Shown: piece by piece, positions 42,322-50,922 of the stretch | How positions within the stretch are numbered: the stretch's first letter is position 1 | Layout: the number at the start of each line of letters is the position of its first letter | NCBI GenBank assembly: GCA_963933055.1 | Contig: CAWVSY010000018.1 | Coordinates: 1-62,958, forward strand | Direction of reading: 5' to 3' | Length of the DNA: 62,958 bases | Origin: Oleispira sp963933055 | Lineage (GTDB): Bacteria; Pseudomonadota; Gammaproteobacteria; Pseudomonadales; Oceanobacteraceae | The notes under the pieces: model-generated | Database searches by the model: none | The model's input: only the letters and a program-made list of their open reading frames with translations | What the model was told of the DNA's origin: nothing | Position numbers and translations under genes: made by a program

Positions 42322-44133
42322 GTGGTAAATATATTGAAGTACCGAGTTAAGCCCTTTGTGGCCGCCATGTTGATTTATATCCTTGGCGTCTTCATTATTG
42401 CTACCTTTAACTATAGCCAAGAGCGCCAGCGATTTTTAGCGGATATTGACATTCGCTTGCTCGCCGCTGCCAGTAATATCCCCAAAATACTGCCGCCTAA
42501 TTTTCATGATATCGCGCGTACTCCGGATGCCATTTCTAAAGAGCAAGATGATCATAATCTTGAGCTGATGAGCCGTCATGCTCAAAGTGGTGATCTAACG
42601 TATCTTTATAGTTACGTTATGATTGATGGGGAAATCTACTTTACGTCCTGCAATTACACCCAAGAAGACATCGATCAAAACCAAGTTGTTAAATATTGGA
42701 CAGATTACCCTGAAGGGGCTGAAGAATATTATGCGGCCATGACTGCAGATGAACCTATTTTTGTCACCGCAGGTGATCGCTGGGGTTTATTTAGAACGAT
42801 TCTAATACCGATGAAATCGCCAAATGGCCAGCCTTATGTGGCCGCGGCTGATATGGATATTACGGTGATAGAAAATACGCTGCATCATGCTATTTGGTCT
42901 GTGGTTGGCATGAGCGTATTGCTGCTCAGTCTTATTGTACCTTTGCTATTAGCGTATCGTCATACGTTTGTGAAAATGAACTCAGAATTGAAAGTACTTA
43001 ATAAACAGCTGCAAGCAGATATTAACCAAGCGTTGATATTAGAAACTGAACTTAAGCAAGCGACCCGTGATGCGAATAAGGCCAATGAAATCAAGGGGCA
43101 GTTCTTATCCAATATGAGCCATGAACTAAGAACTCCGATCAATGGCATCTTGGGGATGAATGAGCTACTGCTCGATATGGAATTAACCGAAGAGCAGGTC
43201 GAATATATTGGCTTATGCAATAACAGCGCTACGGTTTTGCTGGATACGGTTAATCAAATTTTAGATGTCGCAGCCATTGAGGCTGGTGGCTTAACCTTGA
43301 ATAAACAACAGGTTAACTCTCGTGCTTATTTTGACGACATTATTTCTATGTTTTCTGTGCATGTAAGAACGAAAAAACTCAACCTTGTGCTGACCTTAGG
43401 ACAAGATTTTCCTGCTGAAATATCGATTGACCCTGTGCACTTACGCAAGGTTTTGATCAACCTTATTAGTAATGCGATTAAGTTTACAAACGAGGGTGGC
43501 ATTAAAGTATTGGTTAGCTGGCGAGCAGGGTTTGTACATGGCATGGTGCAGGATTCAGGGATAGGCATTCCTGAGTGTTCTCAGCAGCGTATTTTTGAGA
43601 CGTTCCAGCAAGTAGATAATTCTTATACCCGTGAATATATGGGAACAGGGCTAGGCTTACCAATCTCACAGCAAATATGCGAGATGATGGGTGGGAAGTT
43701 ATTCCTTTATAAATCAGATGAGCAGGGGTCTATCTTTAAATTTCATGTTGAGGCGGCGGCTAATAGCAAAGAGTTGATGCCCGCACTGAAGCTGCCATTG
43801 AATAATGAAATATGTGTATTCACGGATTCTGATATTTTACGCAGCTGGTTCTTTTCTGAGTTGAATCAACCTCACTTTAAAGCCATTGCTGATCTGCAAG
43901 AGACTTCGTTAAAACTGGATTCATTCTCTTATATTTTAGTCGACTCGGATGCTTCTGATAGCGATCTCATTCGAGTGTTTGATCAGATAGAGAGTAAGCA
44001 GCAACAAATTATTTTCTTTTCATGGGTTGGTCAGAGTCTACCTGTTGAATTGAAAAAGCAGGTTAAGCTTTTACGTAAGCCAATGTTAATAAGTGCTTTG
44101 GCGGAAGTTTTGAATGATGAAAATCAACAATAG
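42322..44133 (+). CDS. Membrane sensor histidine kinase with degenerate receiver domain
   Basis: A 603-residue kinase. Two membrane helices (about residues 12-32 and 190-212) frame a periplasmic sensor of about 155 residues. A coiled coil (about 220-255) leads to HisKA with phospho-His267 in SNMSHELRTPINGILGM, then HATPase_c with N, G1 and G2 boxes (NLISNAIKFT, QDSGIGIP, GTGLGLPI). The C-terminal about 110 residues look like a receiver domain (ICVFTDSD, ILVDSD, LLRKPM) but have lost part of the usual acidic pocket. No response regulator is adjacent. GTG 42322 is listed; TTG 42334, eight bases after AGGTGG, may be the real start. Confidence 0.87.
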   Translation: MVNILKYRVKPFVAAMLIYILGVFIIATFNYSQERQRFLADIDIRLLAAASNIPKILPPNFHDIARTPDAISKEQDDHNLELMSRHAQSGDLTYLYSYVMIDGEIYFTSCNYTQEDIDQNQVVKYWTDYPEGAEEYYAAMTADEPIFVTAGDRWGLFRTILIPMKSPNGQPYVAAADMDITVIENTLHHAIWSVVGMSVLLLSLIVPLLLAYRHTFVKMNSELKVLNKQLQADINQALILETELKQATRDANKANEIKGQFLSNMSHELRTPINGILGMNELLLDMELTEEQVEYIGLCNNSATVLLDTVNQILDVAAIEAGGLTLNKQQVNSRAYFDDIISMFSVHVRTKKLNLVLTLGQDFPAEISIDPVHLRKVLINLISNAIKFTNEGGIKVLVSWRAGFVHGMVQDSGIGIPECSQQRIFETFQQVDNSYTREYMGTGLGLPISQQICEMMGGKLFLYKSDEQGSIFKFHVEAAANSKELMPALKLPLNNEICVFTDSDILRSWFFSELNQPHFKAIADLQETSLKLDSFSYILVDSDASDSDLIRVFDQIESKQQQIIFFSWVGQSLPVELKKQVKLLRKPMLISALAEVLNDENQQ

Positions 44134-44264
44134 TTAAATAAATCATAGATTCAGATCACTTTATTGGCTGAAATACTGCTATTTGCAAATTTTTGTTTTG
44201 AAAACTCGTCGTCTATCAAGATACTTGTGCAAAATTAACAGTTAGATGGCTTGGGAAAGACGTT

Positions 44265-44909
44265 ATGCGACGGATAACATTTTATATTCATTGGATTATT
44301 TGTAGCTTTTGCTTAATTGGGCAAAGTTATGGCGAGCTTTCGCAGACGGATGTTTTAGTTTCCGAAATGACCATCATTCAGCAAAATCCTCAGCAAATGA
44401 TTGAAGCGGTTGCCGCGGGTAAAGAGCGAGCGTTATTGTGCGGCAATTGTCATGGGAAAAATGGCAATAGTGTACGCGATTACATTCCTAATTTAGCCAG
44501 TCAAAATGCCGCCTACTTGTTCAATCAGTTTGAGAAATTCGCCAATGGCGAGCGCAAAGACTACGTAATGTCTCGCTTGGCTAAGAACTTAACACGTGAA
44601 GATCGAGTTAATATTGCTCTTTATTTTTCTCAGATGCAGGTGGAAGCGAGAGATCAACCGGTGGCCAGCAGTGCTGAAGGCGAGAAAATTTATAAGGGGC
44701 TGTGTTTCACCTGTCATCAGCAAGATGGGCACGGTAATGGCAACTATCCCAGAATTGCGGGTCAGCCTTATGAGTATCTAAAAAGAACCTTAAACAGTTT
44801 TGCTGGTGGTAATGATCGCCGAGCAAACTCGCCGATGGCGGTTATCGTTAAAAATCTTAATGAGAAACAGTTATTGGATGTTGCTGCATATGTTGCCAGC
44901 ATGCCTTAG
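44265..44909 (+). CDS. Di-heme cytochrome c, c4-like
   Basis: A 214-residue exported cytochrome with a signal peptide (about residues 1-25) and two class I heme c domains: CGNCHGKNG (about residue 59) and CFTCHQQDGHGNG (about 151). The methionine ligands lie in YVMSRLAK and NSPMAVIVK. This double-domain form is the cytochrome c4 type, which shuttles electrons to oxidases. It precedes moaA by nine bases; a functional link is not obvious. Confidence 0.9.
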   Translation: MRRITFYIHWIICSFCLIGQSYGELSQTDVLVSEMTIIQQNPQQMIEAVAAGKERALLCGNCHGKNGNSVRDYIPNLASQNAAYLFNQFEKFANGERKDYVMSRLAKNLTREDRVNIALYFSQMQVEARDQPVASSAEGEKIYKGLCFTCHQQDGHGNGNYPRIAGQPYEYLKRTLNSFAGGNDRRANSPMAVIVKNLNEKQLLDVAAYVASMP

Positions 44910-44918
44910 ACTGAAGGT

Positions 44919-45902
44919 ATGAAACAATTAATAGATCCTTTTGGCCGTAAAATTGAATATTTAAGAATCTCTGTGACAGATCGCTGCGACTTACGCTGCA
45001 GCTACTGTATGAGTGAAGATGTTGAGTTTTTGCCACGCCAAGATATTTTGTCGTTTGAAGAAATTCTTCGCTTAGTCACGAGCTTTGCCCAATTGGGTGT
45101 TAGTAAAATACGCATTACAGGCGGTGAGCCTTTGATGCGTAAAAAACTGCCGGATTTGATAGCCAGTATTAAAGCGGTCGAAGGAATTGAAGAGGTGCTG
45201 ATGACAACCAATGGCACTCTTCTTACTCAGTACGCTAAGCCTTTATTTGAGGCAGGGCTGTCGCGTTTGAATATCAGCTTAGATACTTTGCAAGCTGATC
45301 GTTTTCATAAGCTGACTCGTCGTGATCGTTTATACGCTGTGTTAGAAGGCATTGCTGAGGCAAAAAAATACGCCTTTGACGGTATTAAGCTGAATGCTGT
45401 GGTTATGAAAGGCATGAATGATGATGAAATTATTGCTTTAACCGATTTTGCGGTTGCCAATGATATTGATATTACCTTTATTGAAGAAATGCCATTAGGC
45501 GAAGTTGGTTATGATCGCAGTGTGACATTTTTATCGAGCGCGGAAATCAAGACTGCGATTGAACAAAAATATGAGCTGGTTGATTCTAGCCATAAAACCG
45601 GTGGTCCTGCAGTTTATGCGGGTATAAAAAACCAGAAAACCAGAATCGGTTTTATTTCGCCTCACAGTAATAATTTTTGTTCGTCGTGTAATCGCGTTCG
45701 TATTACCGCGGTTGGACGCTTATTGTTATGCCTAGGTAATGAAAATAGCCAAGATCTGCGCACTTTCATGCGCGACGGTTGTGACGATCAGCAATTGCTT
45801 GATCAACTTATTTCGGCTTTGCGCTTAAAGCCTGAAAAGCATGATTTCAACCTTGCAGAAGAAGTCAAAATCCTACGTTTTATGTCTCATACCGGCGGCT
45901 AG
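44919..45902 (+). CDS. moaA: GTP 3',8-cyclase MoaA (molybdenum cofactor biosynthesis)
   Basis: A 327-residue radical-SAM enzyme for the first step of molybdopterin synthesis. The SAM [4Fe-4S] cysteines are in CDLRCSYC (about residues 24-31); the C-terminal cluster is in FCSSCNRVR plus CLG (about 258-274). The protein ends in GG, the conserved essential tail. It is needed for enzymes like the Mo hydroxylase at 20449-23221; no other moa gene is in the window. ATG 44919 has GAAGG upstream. Its 3' end overlaps the convergent lnt gene by 23 bp. Confidence 0.95.
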   Translation: MKQLIDPFGRKIEYLRISVTDRCDLRCSYCMSEDVEFLPRQDILSFEEILRLVTSFAQLGVSKIRITGGEPLMRKKLPDLIASIKAVEGIEEVLMTTNGTLLTQYAKPLFEAGLSRLNISLDTLQADRFHKLTRRDRLYAVLEGIAEAKKYAFDGIKLNAVVMKGMNDDEIIALTDFAVANDIDITFIEEMPLGEVGYDRSVTFLSSAEIKTAIEQKYELVDSSHKTGGPAVYAGIKNQKTRIGFISPHSNNFCSSCNRVRITAVGRLLLCLGNENSQDLRTFMRDGCDDQQLLDQLISALRLKPEKHDFNLAEEVKILRFMSHTGG

Positions 45903-47391
45903 CAACATAGCCTGCCACTAGTATGGTCAGCGCAATCAATAACAGTGGCCATAAGCCTAAAGTCATAAATGGTGTTTGCCCTTGGCGAGTCTGTGACATC
46001 GCGGTAAGGGTTGCTCTTTGCTGAGTGGGTAACTGCTTAACAATCTCGCCTTTATGATTCACCAACGCTGTTATGCCAGTGTTGGTGGAGCGCAGCAAAT
46101 AACGCTGTGTTTCTAATGCTCGCATTTGAGCAATGGCCATATGCTGTTTAGGACCTAGGGAATCACCAAACCAGGCATCGTTACTGATCGTAATTAAAAG
46201 GTCTGATTCTTTTGCCATTTCAGCGACAAATTGTGGATAAACAATTTCATAGCAGATGAAGGGTGCGATGAGGAATAATTCGTCATCCTTTTCAACTTTT
46301 AATAAGGCCTGCTCTTCATCGCCTTTTTTGAAGCTGGACATCGGTAAATCGAAAAAAGGCAATAGCCCACGGATCATGCCTTCGAGTGGGATGTACTCAC
46401 CAAAAGGAACCAGTTTTTGTTTGTGGTATAGACCGCCTCCGGTACCGATTGCCAAAATACTATTATGATACTCGCCATAAAAGGGACCTTCCGTATAGCG
46501 AAATGGAATGCCGGTAATAATGGCTGAATTATTATTGATTGCTTCATCGTTCATGGTATCTAAATAAGACTGAAATTGGTCTTTTAGTACGGTCACGGCT
46601 GTTTCTGGCCATAAAATCAGATCGCTGTCCCAGTGTTGGCGGGTTTGATTTAAATACGCATTGACGGTGGGGAGTCGCTGTTGAGGTAACCACTTTTGTT
46701 CTTGAGCAATATTGCCTTGTACGGCACTGACTTTTAATTCGCCGGTCTGCGCCGTCCATTCAATTCCCTGCAATGCCAACCCAATAGGCCATACTACCAG
46801 TGCTATTAAGTATTGTGGTCGCTTATCGCGCATTGAAAAGTAGATCGTGGCTGACGTTAGGGCGGTAAAAAAAGATAGTCCATAAACGCTTAAAATAGGC
46901 GCCCAGCCATTGAGCCAAGTATGAAGGTGGGCATCTCCAGCAAACAGCCAAGGGAAGCCAGTGAAGATCCAGCTGCGACACCATTCATATAAAAACCAAA
47001 GAGACGCAAATGCTAAAATACGGATAAGGGTTTGTGTCTGTCGAGCATTATAAAGACGTTGGAAAACGTACATGAAAAGCGCTGGCACTATGCCAAGGAA
47101 AGCGGCGAATAATCCCACCATAAAAATAGCCAGAATAGCGGGCGTACCACCATGGTCATGCATGCTGACATATATCCAAGAAACGCCAACAGAGAATTTT
47201 GCAAAACCAAAAATCCAGGTTCGAAAAGCGGCTTGTTTTGCTGTGCTGTTTTGTAGGCTATAGAGCAGCCCAAGCAGTGATAGTATGGCAAGCGGCCAGA
47301 GGAAAAAAGGAGCAATCGCAAGAGGAAATATTAAGCCAGAGGTTAGGGCAACCACGTTAGGCTTAGTCAACAATTGTCGTAAGAAAAGCAT
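45880..47391 (-). CDS. lnt: Apolipoprotein N-acyltransferase Lnt
   Basis: A 503-residue inner-membrane enzyme that adds the third acyl chain to lipoproteins, as needed by CpdB and LptE here. An N-terminal region with about six helices is followed by a periplasmic nitrilase domain (about residues 220-475), with catalytic Glu in LILWPETAV, Lys in KQKLVPFGEYIP and Cys in APFICYEIVYP. A C-terminal helix is present. It is separated from corC by a strong terminator-like hairpin. Confidence 0.94.
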   Translation of the reverse strand: MLFLRQLLTKPNVVALTSGLIFPLAIAPFFLWPLAILSLLGLLYSLQNSTAKQAAFRTWIFGFAKFSVGVSWIYVSMHDHGGTPAILAIFMVGLFAAFLGIVPALFMYVFQRLYNARQTQTLIRILAFASLWFLYEWCRSWIFTGFPWLFAGDAHLHTWLNGWAPILSVYGLSFFTALTSATIYFSMRDKRPQYLIALVVWPIGLALQGIEWTAQTGELKVSAVQGNIAQEQKWLPQQRLPTVNAYLNQTRQHWDSDLILWPETAVTVLKDQFQSYLDTMNDEAINNNSAIITGIPFRYTEGPFYGEYHNSILAIGTGGGLYHKQKLVPFGEYIPLEGMIRGLLPFFDLPMSSFKKGDEEQALLKVEKDDELFLIAPFICYEIVYPQFVAEMAKESDLLITISNDAWFGDSLGPKQHMAIAQMRALETQRYLLRSTNTGITALVNHKGEIVKQLPTQQRATLTAMSQTRQGQTPFMTLGLWPLLLIALTILVAGYVASRRYET

Positions 47392-47413
47392 AAATTTTCC
47401 TGATATTTAAAAC

Positions 47414-47443
47414 AAAAAAGAAAGCGCTAAGGCTTTCTTTTTT
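47414..47443 (-). terminator. Terminator-like hairpin between corC and lnt
   Basis: AAAAAAGAAAGC (47414-47425) pairs perfectly with GCTTTCTTTTTT (47432-47443) across six bases. On the minus strand it is followed by a T-rich tail. It lies between corC and the downstream lnt, so some corC transcripts may end here. Confidence 0.75.
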
Positions 47444-47474
47444 AATCAATCGATTGCGCTGGATGAACCTTTGG

Positions 47475-48311
47475 TTAAACCGGGGTTACTTCCATCAAAT
47501 TGATGCGGCGAGCATTACCATTGACGATTTTAAAGCGCCACTTTTTGATGGTGATCGCTTCGTCACATTCAGGTACGCGACCAAAGTGCTGCACAACAAT
47601 ACCGCCAATCGTATCAAACTCTTTGTCGTCAAATTTAGTATCGAAATGCTGGTTGAAGTCTTCAATCGGCGTTAATGCTTTCACCATGCGCACATTGTTA
47701 TCGAGCTCTTTAATGAAGCTGTCATCGTCTTCTTGATCGTGTTCGTCTTCGATTTCCCCCACGATTTGCTCAAGTACATCTTCAATGGTCACTATGCCAG
47801 CAATTCCGCCAAACTCATCAGCAACAATCGCCATATGATTACGGGTTGCACGAAATTCTTTTAATAGGATGTTAAGGCGCTTGCTTTCAGGAACGAAGGT
47901 AGCGGAGCGAAGAATGTCTGTGATGCTAAAATCTTCACGCTGTTCATTTAGAATCAGCGGTAATAAATCTTTCGCTAATAGCACACCGAGAACTTCGTCT
48001 TTGTCTTCCCCTAGTACAGGAAAACGAGAGTGTGCAGATTCGATGACAGACGGTAAAAATTCTTTAATAGAGTCTTCCGCTTTGATGCAAACCATTTGAG
48101 AGCGGGGCACCATGATATCGCGAACTTGCATATCGGAGATTTGCAGTGCCCCTTCTAAAGTAGAAAGGGTTTCGCTATCAACAACATTTCTTTCTGCTGC
48201 TTCACGCAAAATTTCTTTAAGGTCATGACGATCATTAGGATCATCAGAAAAAAATGCAGATAGTCTATCTAGCCAAGATTTGTTTTGGCTACTCGGTCGC
48301 TCTTCGCTCAT
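47475..48311 (-). CDS. corC: CorC/YbeX-type CBS-domain protein
   Basis: A 278-residue soluble protein with two CBS domains (about residues 65-180; VRDIMVPRSQMVCIKAED and FRATRNHMAIVADEFGGIAGIVT) and a CorC/HlyC transporter-associated domain at the C-terminus (about 200-275). It is implicated in magnesium/cobalt homeostasis and, with YbeY, in ribosome maturation. The usual ybeY and phoH neighbours are not adjacent here. ATG 48311 is chosen over TTG 48344, which adds 11 residues. Confidence 0.92.
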   Translation of the reverse strand: MSEERPSSQNKSWLDRLSAFFSDDPNDRHDLKEILREAAERNVVDSETLSTLEGALQISDMQVRDIMVPRSQMVCIKAEDSIKEFLPSVIESAHSRFPVLGEDKDEVLGVLLAKDLLPLILNEQREDFSITDILRSATFVPESKRLNILLKEFRATRNHMAIVADEFGGIAGIVTIEDVLEQIVGEIEDEHDQEDDDSFIKELDNNVRMVKALTPIEDFNQHFDTKFDDKEFDTIGGIVVQHFGRVPECDEAITIKKWRFKIVNGNARRINLMEVTPV

Positions 48312-48394
48312 GAGGGGGTATTGATCTCTCAAAATAGTATTCAAAGCTTACTTTATAAGGCCTAGGCTTTAAAAAGCAAGCTTTTGGCGATTTA

Positions 48395-49513
48395 TTATAC
48401 TTTTTCAACCATCAAACTACCGATGGAGTAGCCTGCTCCAAATGAGCAAATCAGGCCTTTTTCACCGGTTTTGAAGTCATTCTTGTATTTGTGAAAAGCA
48501 ATAACGGAGCCAGAAGAGGCCGTATTCGCAAATTCATCTAATACCACAGGAGCTTCTTCGAGAGTAGGGAGGCGCCCTAATAGCTTTTTCGCCGCGAAAT
48601 TATTCATATTGATATTCGCTTGATGAAGCCACATGCGTTTTAGTTCACTTGCTTGCAGGTTGCTTTCTTCTAACTGCTCAGTAATGAAGGTCACGATAAG
48701 CGGTAAAAGCTCTTTAAATACTTTGCGGCCCTGCTGTTGAAAGAAAGGGCGAGTTTCAGGCAAATCATCAAAACAATAATCGGCATAAGAAGCATCACTG
48801 CGGATATTGTCAGAATACTGGGTCATTTGCTTCGTGCCGATAATACGGAAGGCGTTATCGCTGGTGCAAGTAGCTTCGGGTTCAATGATGGCTGCCGTCG
48901 CTACGTCACCAAAAATAAAGTGGCTATCACGGTTTTTAAAGTTTAAGCCTGGGGTTGTGAATTCTGGGTTGATAAATAAAACGCACTTAGCAATACCAGC
49001 AGCCAGTGCTGCATAAGCGTTAATCATACCGAACGTAGCCGATGAGCAAGCTATGCCCATATCATAGGCGCTGCCTTTGATGCCAAGGTCGCGTTGAATT
49101 TCTACTGAAATTCCTGGGTAGTCACGTTGGCGAAAGGTGCTGGAGACTACGATAAGATCAATATCGTCAGCGGTTTTACCGGCTTCGGCCATCGCCTGTT
49201 TTGCAGCGGCAATGCCCATAGTAACCATTTCAGGGGTTTTACCTTCGCCAGTCATAGGAAAGGTTGGGTGCATGATATTAGGATCAATGATGCCATCTTT
49301 GTACATAGCATAACGAGATTTTATGCCAGAGGCTTTTTCGATGAATTCTGGGCTAGAACCTACTAAAGCTTCTGTTTCACCTGTTTCAATTTCAGCGGCA
49401 TGCTCGGTATTGAATTTTTCTACGTATTTATTAAACGCTTCTACCAACTCTTCGTTAGTAATTGTATGAGGAGGAATAAATAAACCTGTACCGGAAATAA
49501 CGAACTGAGACAT
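48395..49513 (-). CDS. Beta-ketoacyl-ACP synthase III family protein
   Basis: A 372-residue FabH-type condensing enzyme with the Cys-His-Asn triad: Cys in DMGIACSSATFG (about residue 155), His in WLHQANINM (about 300), Asn in EFANTASSGS (about 334). It is about 50 residues longer than E. coli FabH, with inserts near residues 40-60 and 80-90 (PTFPMTGEGKTPE). It could supply an alternative primer for fatty-acid synthesis or a special lipid, as described for second FabH-type enzymes in Pseudomonas; I infer no specific substrate. Not in a fab cluster. Confidence 0.85.
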   Translation of the reverse strand: MSQFVISGTGLFIPPHTITNEELVEAFNKYVEKFNTEHAAEIETGETEALVGSSPEFIEKASGIKSRYAMYKDGIIDPNIMHPTFPMTGEGKTPEMVTMGIAAAKQAMAEAGKTADDIDLIVVSSTFRQRDYPGISVEIQRDLGIKGSAYDMGIACSSATFGMINAYAALAAGIAKCVLFINPEFTTPGLNFKNRDSHFIFGDVATAAIIEPEATCTSDNAFRIIGTKQMTQYSDNIRSDASYADYCFDDLPETRPFFQQQGRKVFKELLPLIVTFITEQLEESNLQASELKRMWLHQANINMNNFAAKKLLGRLPTLEEAPVVLDEFANTASSGSVIAFHKYKNDFKTGEKGLICSFGAGYSIGSLMVEKV

Positions 49514-49690
49514 AAGCTGTAACCTGACTAAATTGATCTGTAATTATGCGGTCTATGCTATCAAAACTATTGAGATGGGTCTTGTGCGAGTGGCGCTATA
49601 TGAGCACTAAAGTCAAAGTTTTCACGAAAATAACAGAATATTTTAAGTAAATTGAGGCGCTATATTGAAGGGGAATAAATAATAGGTGTA

Positions 49691-49723
49691 ATTAAGCACT
49701 AGAGTGAATATCTAGTGCTTAAT
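49691..49723. terminator. Perfect 13-bp inverted repeat downstream of yhbY
   Basis: ATTAAGCACTAGA (49691-49703) and TCTAGTGCTTAAT (49711-49723) form a 13-bp stem with a seven-base loop, 28 bp after the yhbY stop on the minus strand. No T-run follows, so it may act as an RNA-stabilising hairpin or a protein site instead of a terminator. Confidence 0.55.
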
Positions 49724-49750
49724 GCATCTGGCCATCGTCTATGATTTAGA

Positions 49751-50050
49751 TTAAGACAGATTAGAAAGCTTAGGGTGTGCTTTCGGGTTGCGACGAACGA
49801 TTAAGGCAACCTTGCCTATTTTCTGAATCAATTCAGAACCGGTCTCTTTTACCATGTCGTCAATGGCTTGAGCGCGCATATCGCGTTCACCAATGGCGAT
49901 TTTAACTTTAATTAATTCGTGATCATCTAACGCACGATTTAATTCTTCCAGTACTGTTTCCGACAAACCATTGCCGGCTATGGTTACAACTGGGTTGAGA
50001 TTATGGCCAATAGAGCGCATTGCTTTCTTTTGTTCAGCAGAAATTGCCAT
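49751..50050 (-). CDS. yhbY: RNA-binding protein YhbY (CRM domain)
   Basis: A 99-residue single CRM-domain protein that binds the 50S ribosome precursor. The signature GLSETVLEELNRALDDHELIKVKI is present and the length matches E. coli YhbY (97). Divergent from rlmE, another 50S assembly factor, as in E. coli. ATG 50050 is the start. Confidence 0.95.
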   Translation of the reverse strand: MAISAEQKKAMRSIGHNLNPVVTIAGNGLSETVLEELNRALDDHELIKVKIAIGERDMRAQAIDDMVKETGSELIQKIGKVALIVRRNPKAHPKLSNLS

Positions 50051-50153
50051 CAGATTCGGTTGCCTAACTTAATTAAGTGGTAAACTCTGATTATATAGTA
50101 ATAAATTTGAATTTGCCGCTTCTTAAAGTGGCCTTATGTGAGAAAAAAGAGTT

Positions 50154-50774
50154 ATGGCACGTTCCAAATCGAGTAATGATTGGATGGATGAGCATTTTAA
50201 TGATCATTATGTGATGAAAGCGAAAGAAGAGGGCTATCGCTCTCGAGCTTGTTATAAGTTGATGGAACTTGATGACAAAGACAAATTAATCAAACCTGGA
50301 ATGACGGTGGTTGATTTGGGTTCTGCTCCAGGGGGCTGGTCGCAGGTTGCCGCTAAGCGTGTGGGAGACCATGGTTTGGTTGTAGCGTCTGACATATTGC
50401 CTATGGACGGTATCGCTGGGGTAACATTCTTACAAGGAGATTTTACCGAAGAGGCGGTATTTGATGAGCTTATGAAGGTGATTGGTAATCGTCCTGTTGA
50501 CCTTGTAATTTCTGATATGGCCCCCAATATGAGTGGAATGGCCGCAGTAGATCAGCCGAGTGCGATGTATTTGGTTGAGCTGGCATTGGATATGGCGCGT
50601 CAGGTATTAAAGCCGGGTGGTAATTATGCGGCGAAAGTTTTCCATGGTGAAGGCTTTGATGAGTATCTAAAAGACATGCGTTCATCATTTGATAAGGTCG
50701 TGACTCGTAAGCCGGAATCATCACGTGCACGTTCTCGAGAGGTGTACTTGGTCGCAAAAGGTTTTAAGGGGTAG
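50154..50774 (+). CDS. rlmE: 23S rRNA 2'-O-ribose methyltransferase RlmE (FtsJ/RrmJ)
   Basis: A 206-residue SAM-dependent enzyme that methylates U2552 in the peptidyl-transferase A-loop. The SAM motif is VVDLGSAPGGWSQVAA (about residues 50-65). The K-D-K-E type residues are visible: Lys in YRSRACYKL, Asp in ISDMAPNMSG, Lys in AAKVFHGEGF, Glu near SRARSREVYL. It lies 139 bp before ftsH, the standard rlmE-ftsH pair. Confidence 0.97.
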   Translation: MARSKSSNDWMDEHFNDHYVMKAKEEGYRSRACYKLMELDDKDKLIKPGMTVVDLGSAPGGWSQVAAKRVGDHGLVVASDILPMDGIAGVTFLQGDFTEEAVFDELMKVIGNRPVDLVISDMAPNMSGMAAVDQPSAMYLVELALDMARQVLKPGGNYAAKVFHGEGFDEYLKDMRSSFDKVVTRKPESSRARSREVYLVAKGFKG

Positions 50775-50873
50775 CTAATCTTTTGCTAGAGTAGTGTTTA
50801 GGTAAAGAAAGGTATAAATGGCCTCTGTTTCTCCATTAACGTTGTTGATGTACTAGAGATCAGATTAAAAGCT

Positions 50874-50894
50874 GCGTAAGCTAAGGGCTTACGC
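50874..50894 (+). promoter_or_regulatory. ftsH: Hairpin in the ftsH 5' leader
   Basis: GCGTAAGC (50874-50881) pairs with GCTTACGC (50887-50894) over a five-base loop. The stem ends about 12 bp before the AGAGGT ribosome site of ftsH. It may influence translation of ftsH, perhaps with temperature; there is no T-run for termination. Confidence 0.45.
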
Positions 50895-50922
50895 TACATA
50901 TAAAATTAGAGGTATGCCTGTT

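Noticed and set aside
46228..46240. DnaA-box match TTATCCACA inside lnt
   Set aside because: A single 9-bp match within coding sequence is expected by chance and has no repeat context.
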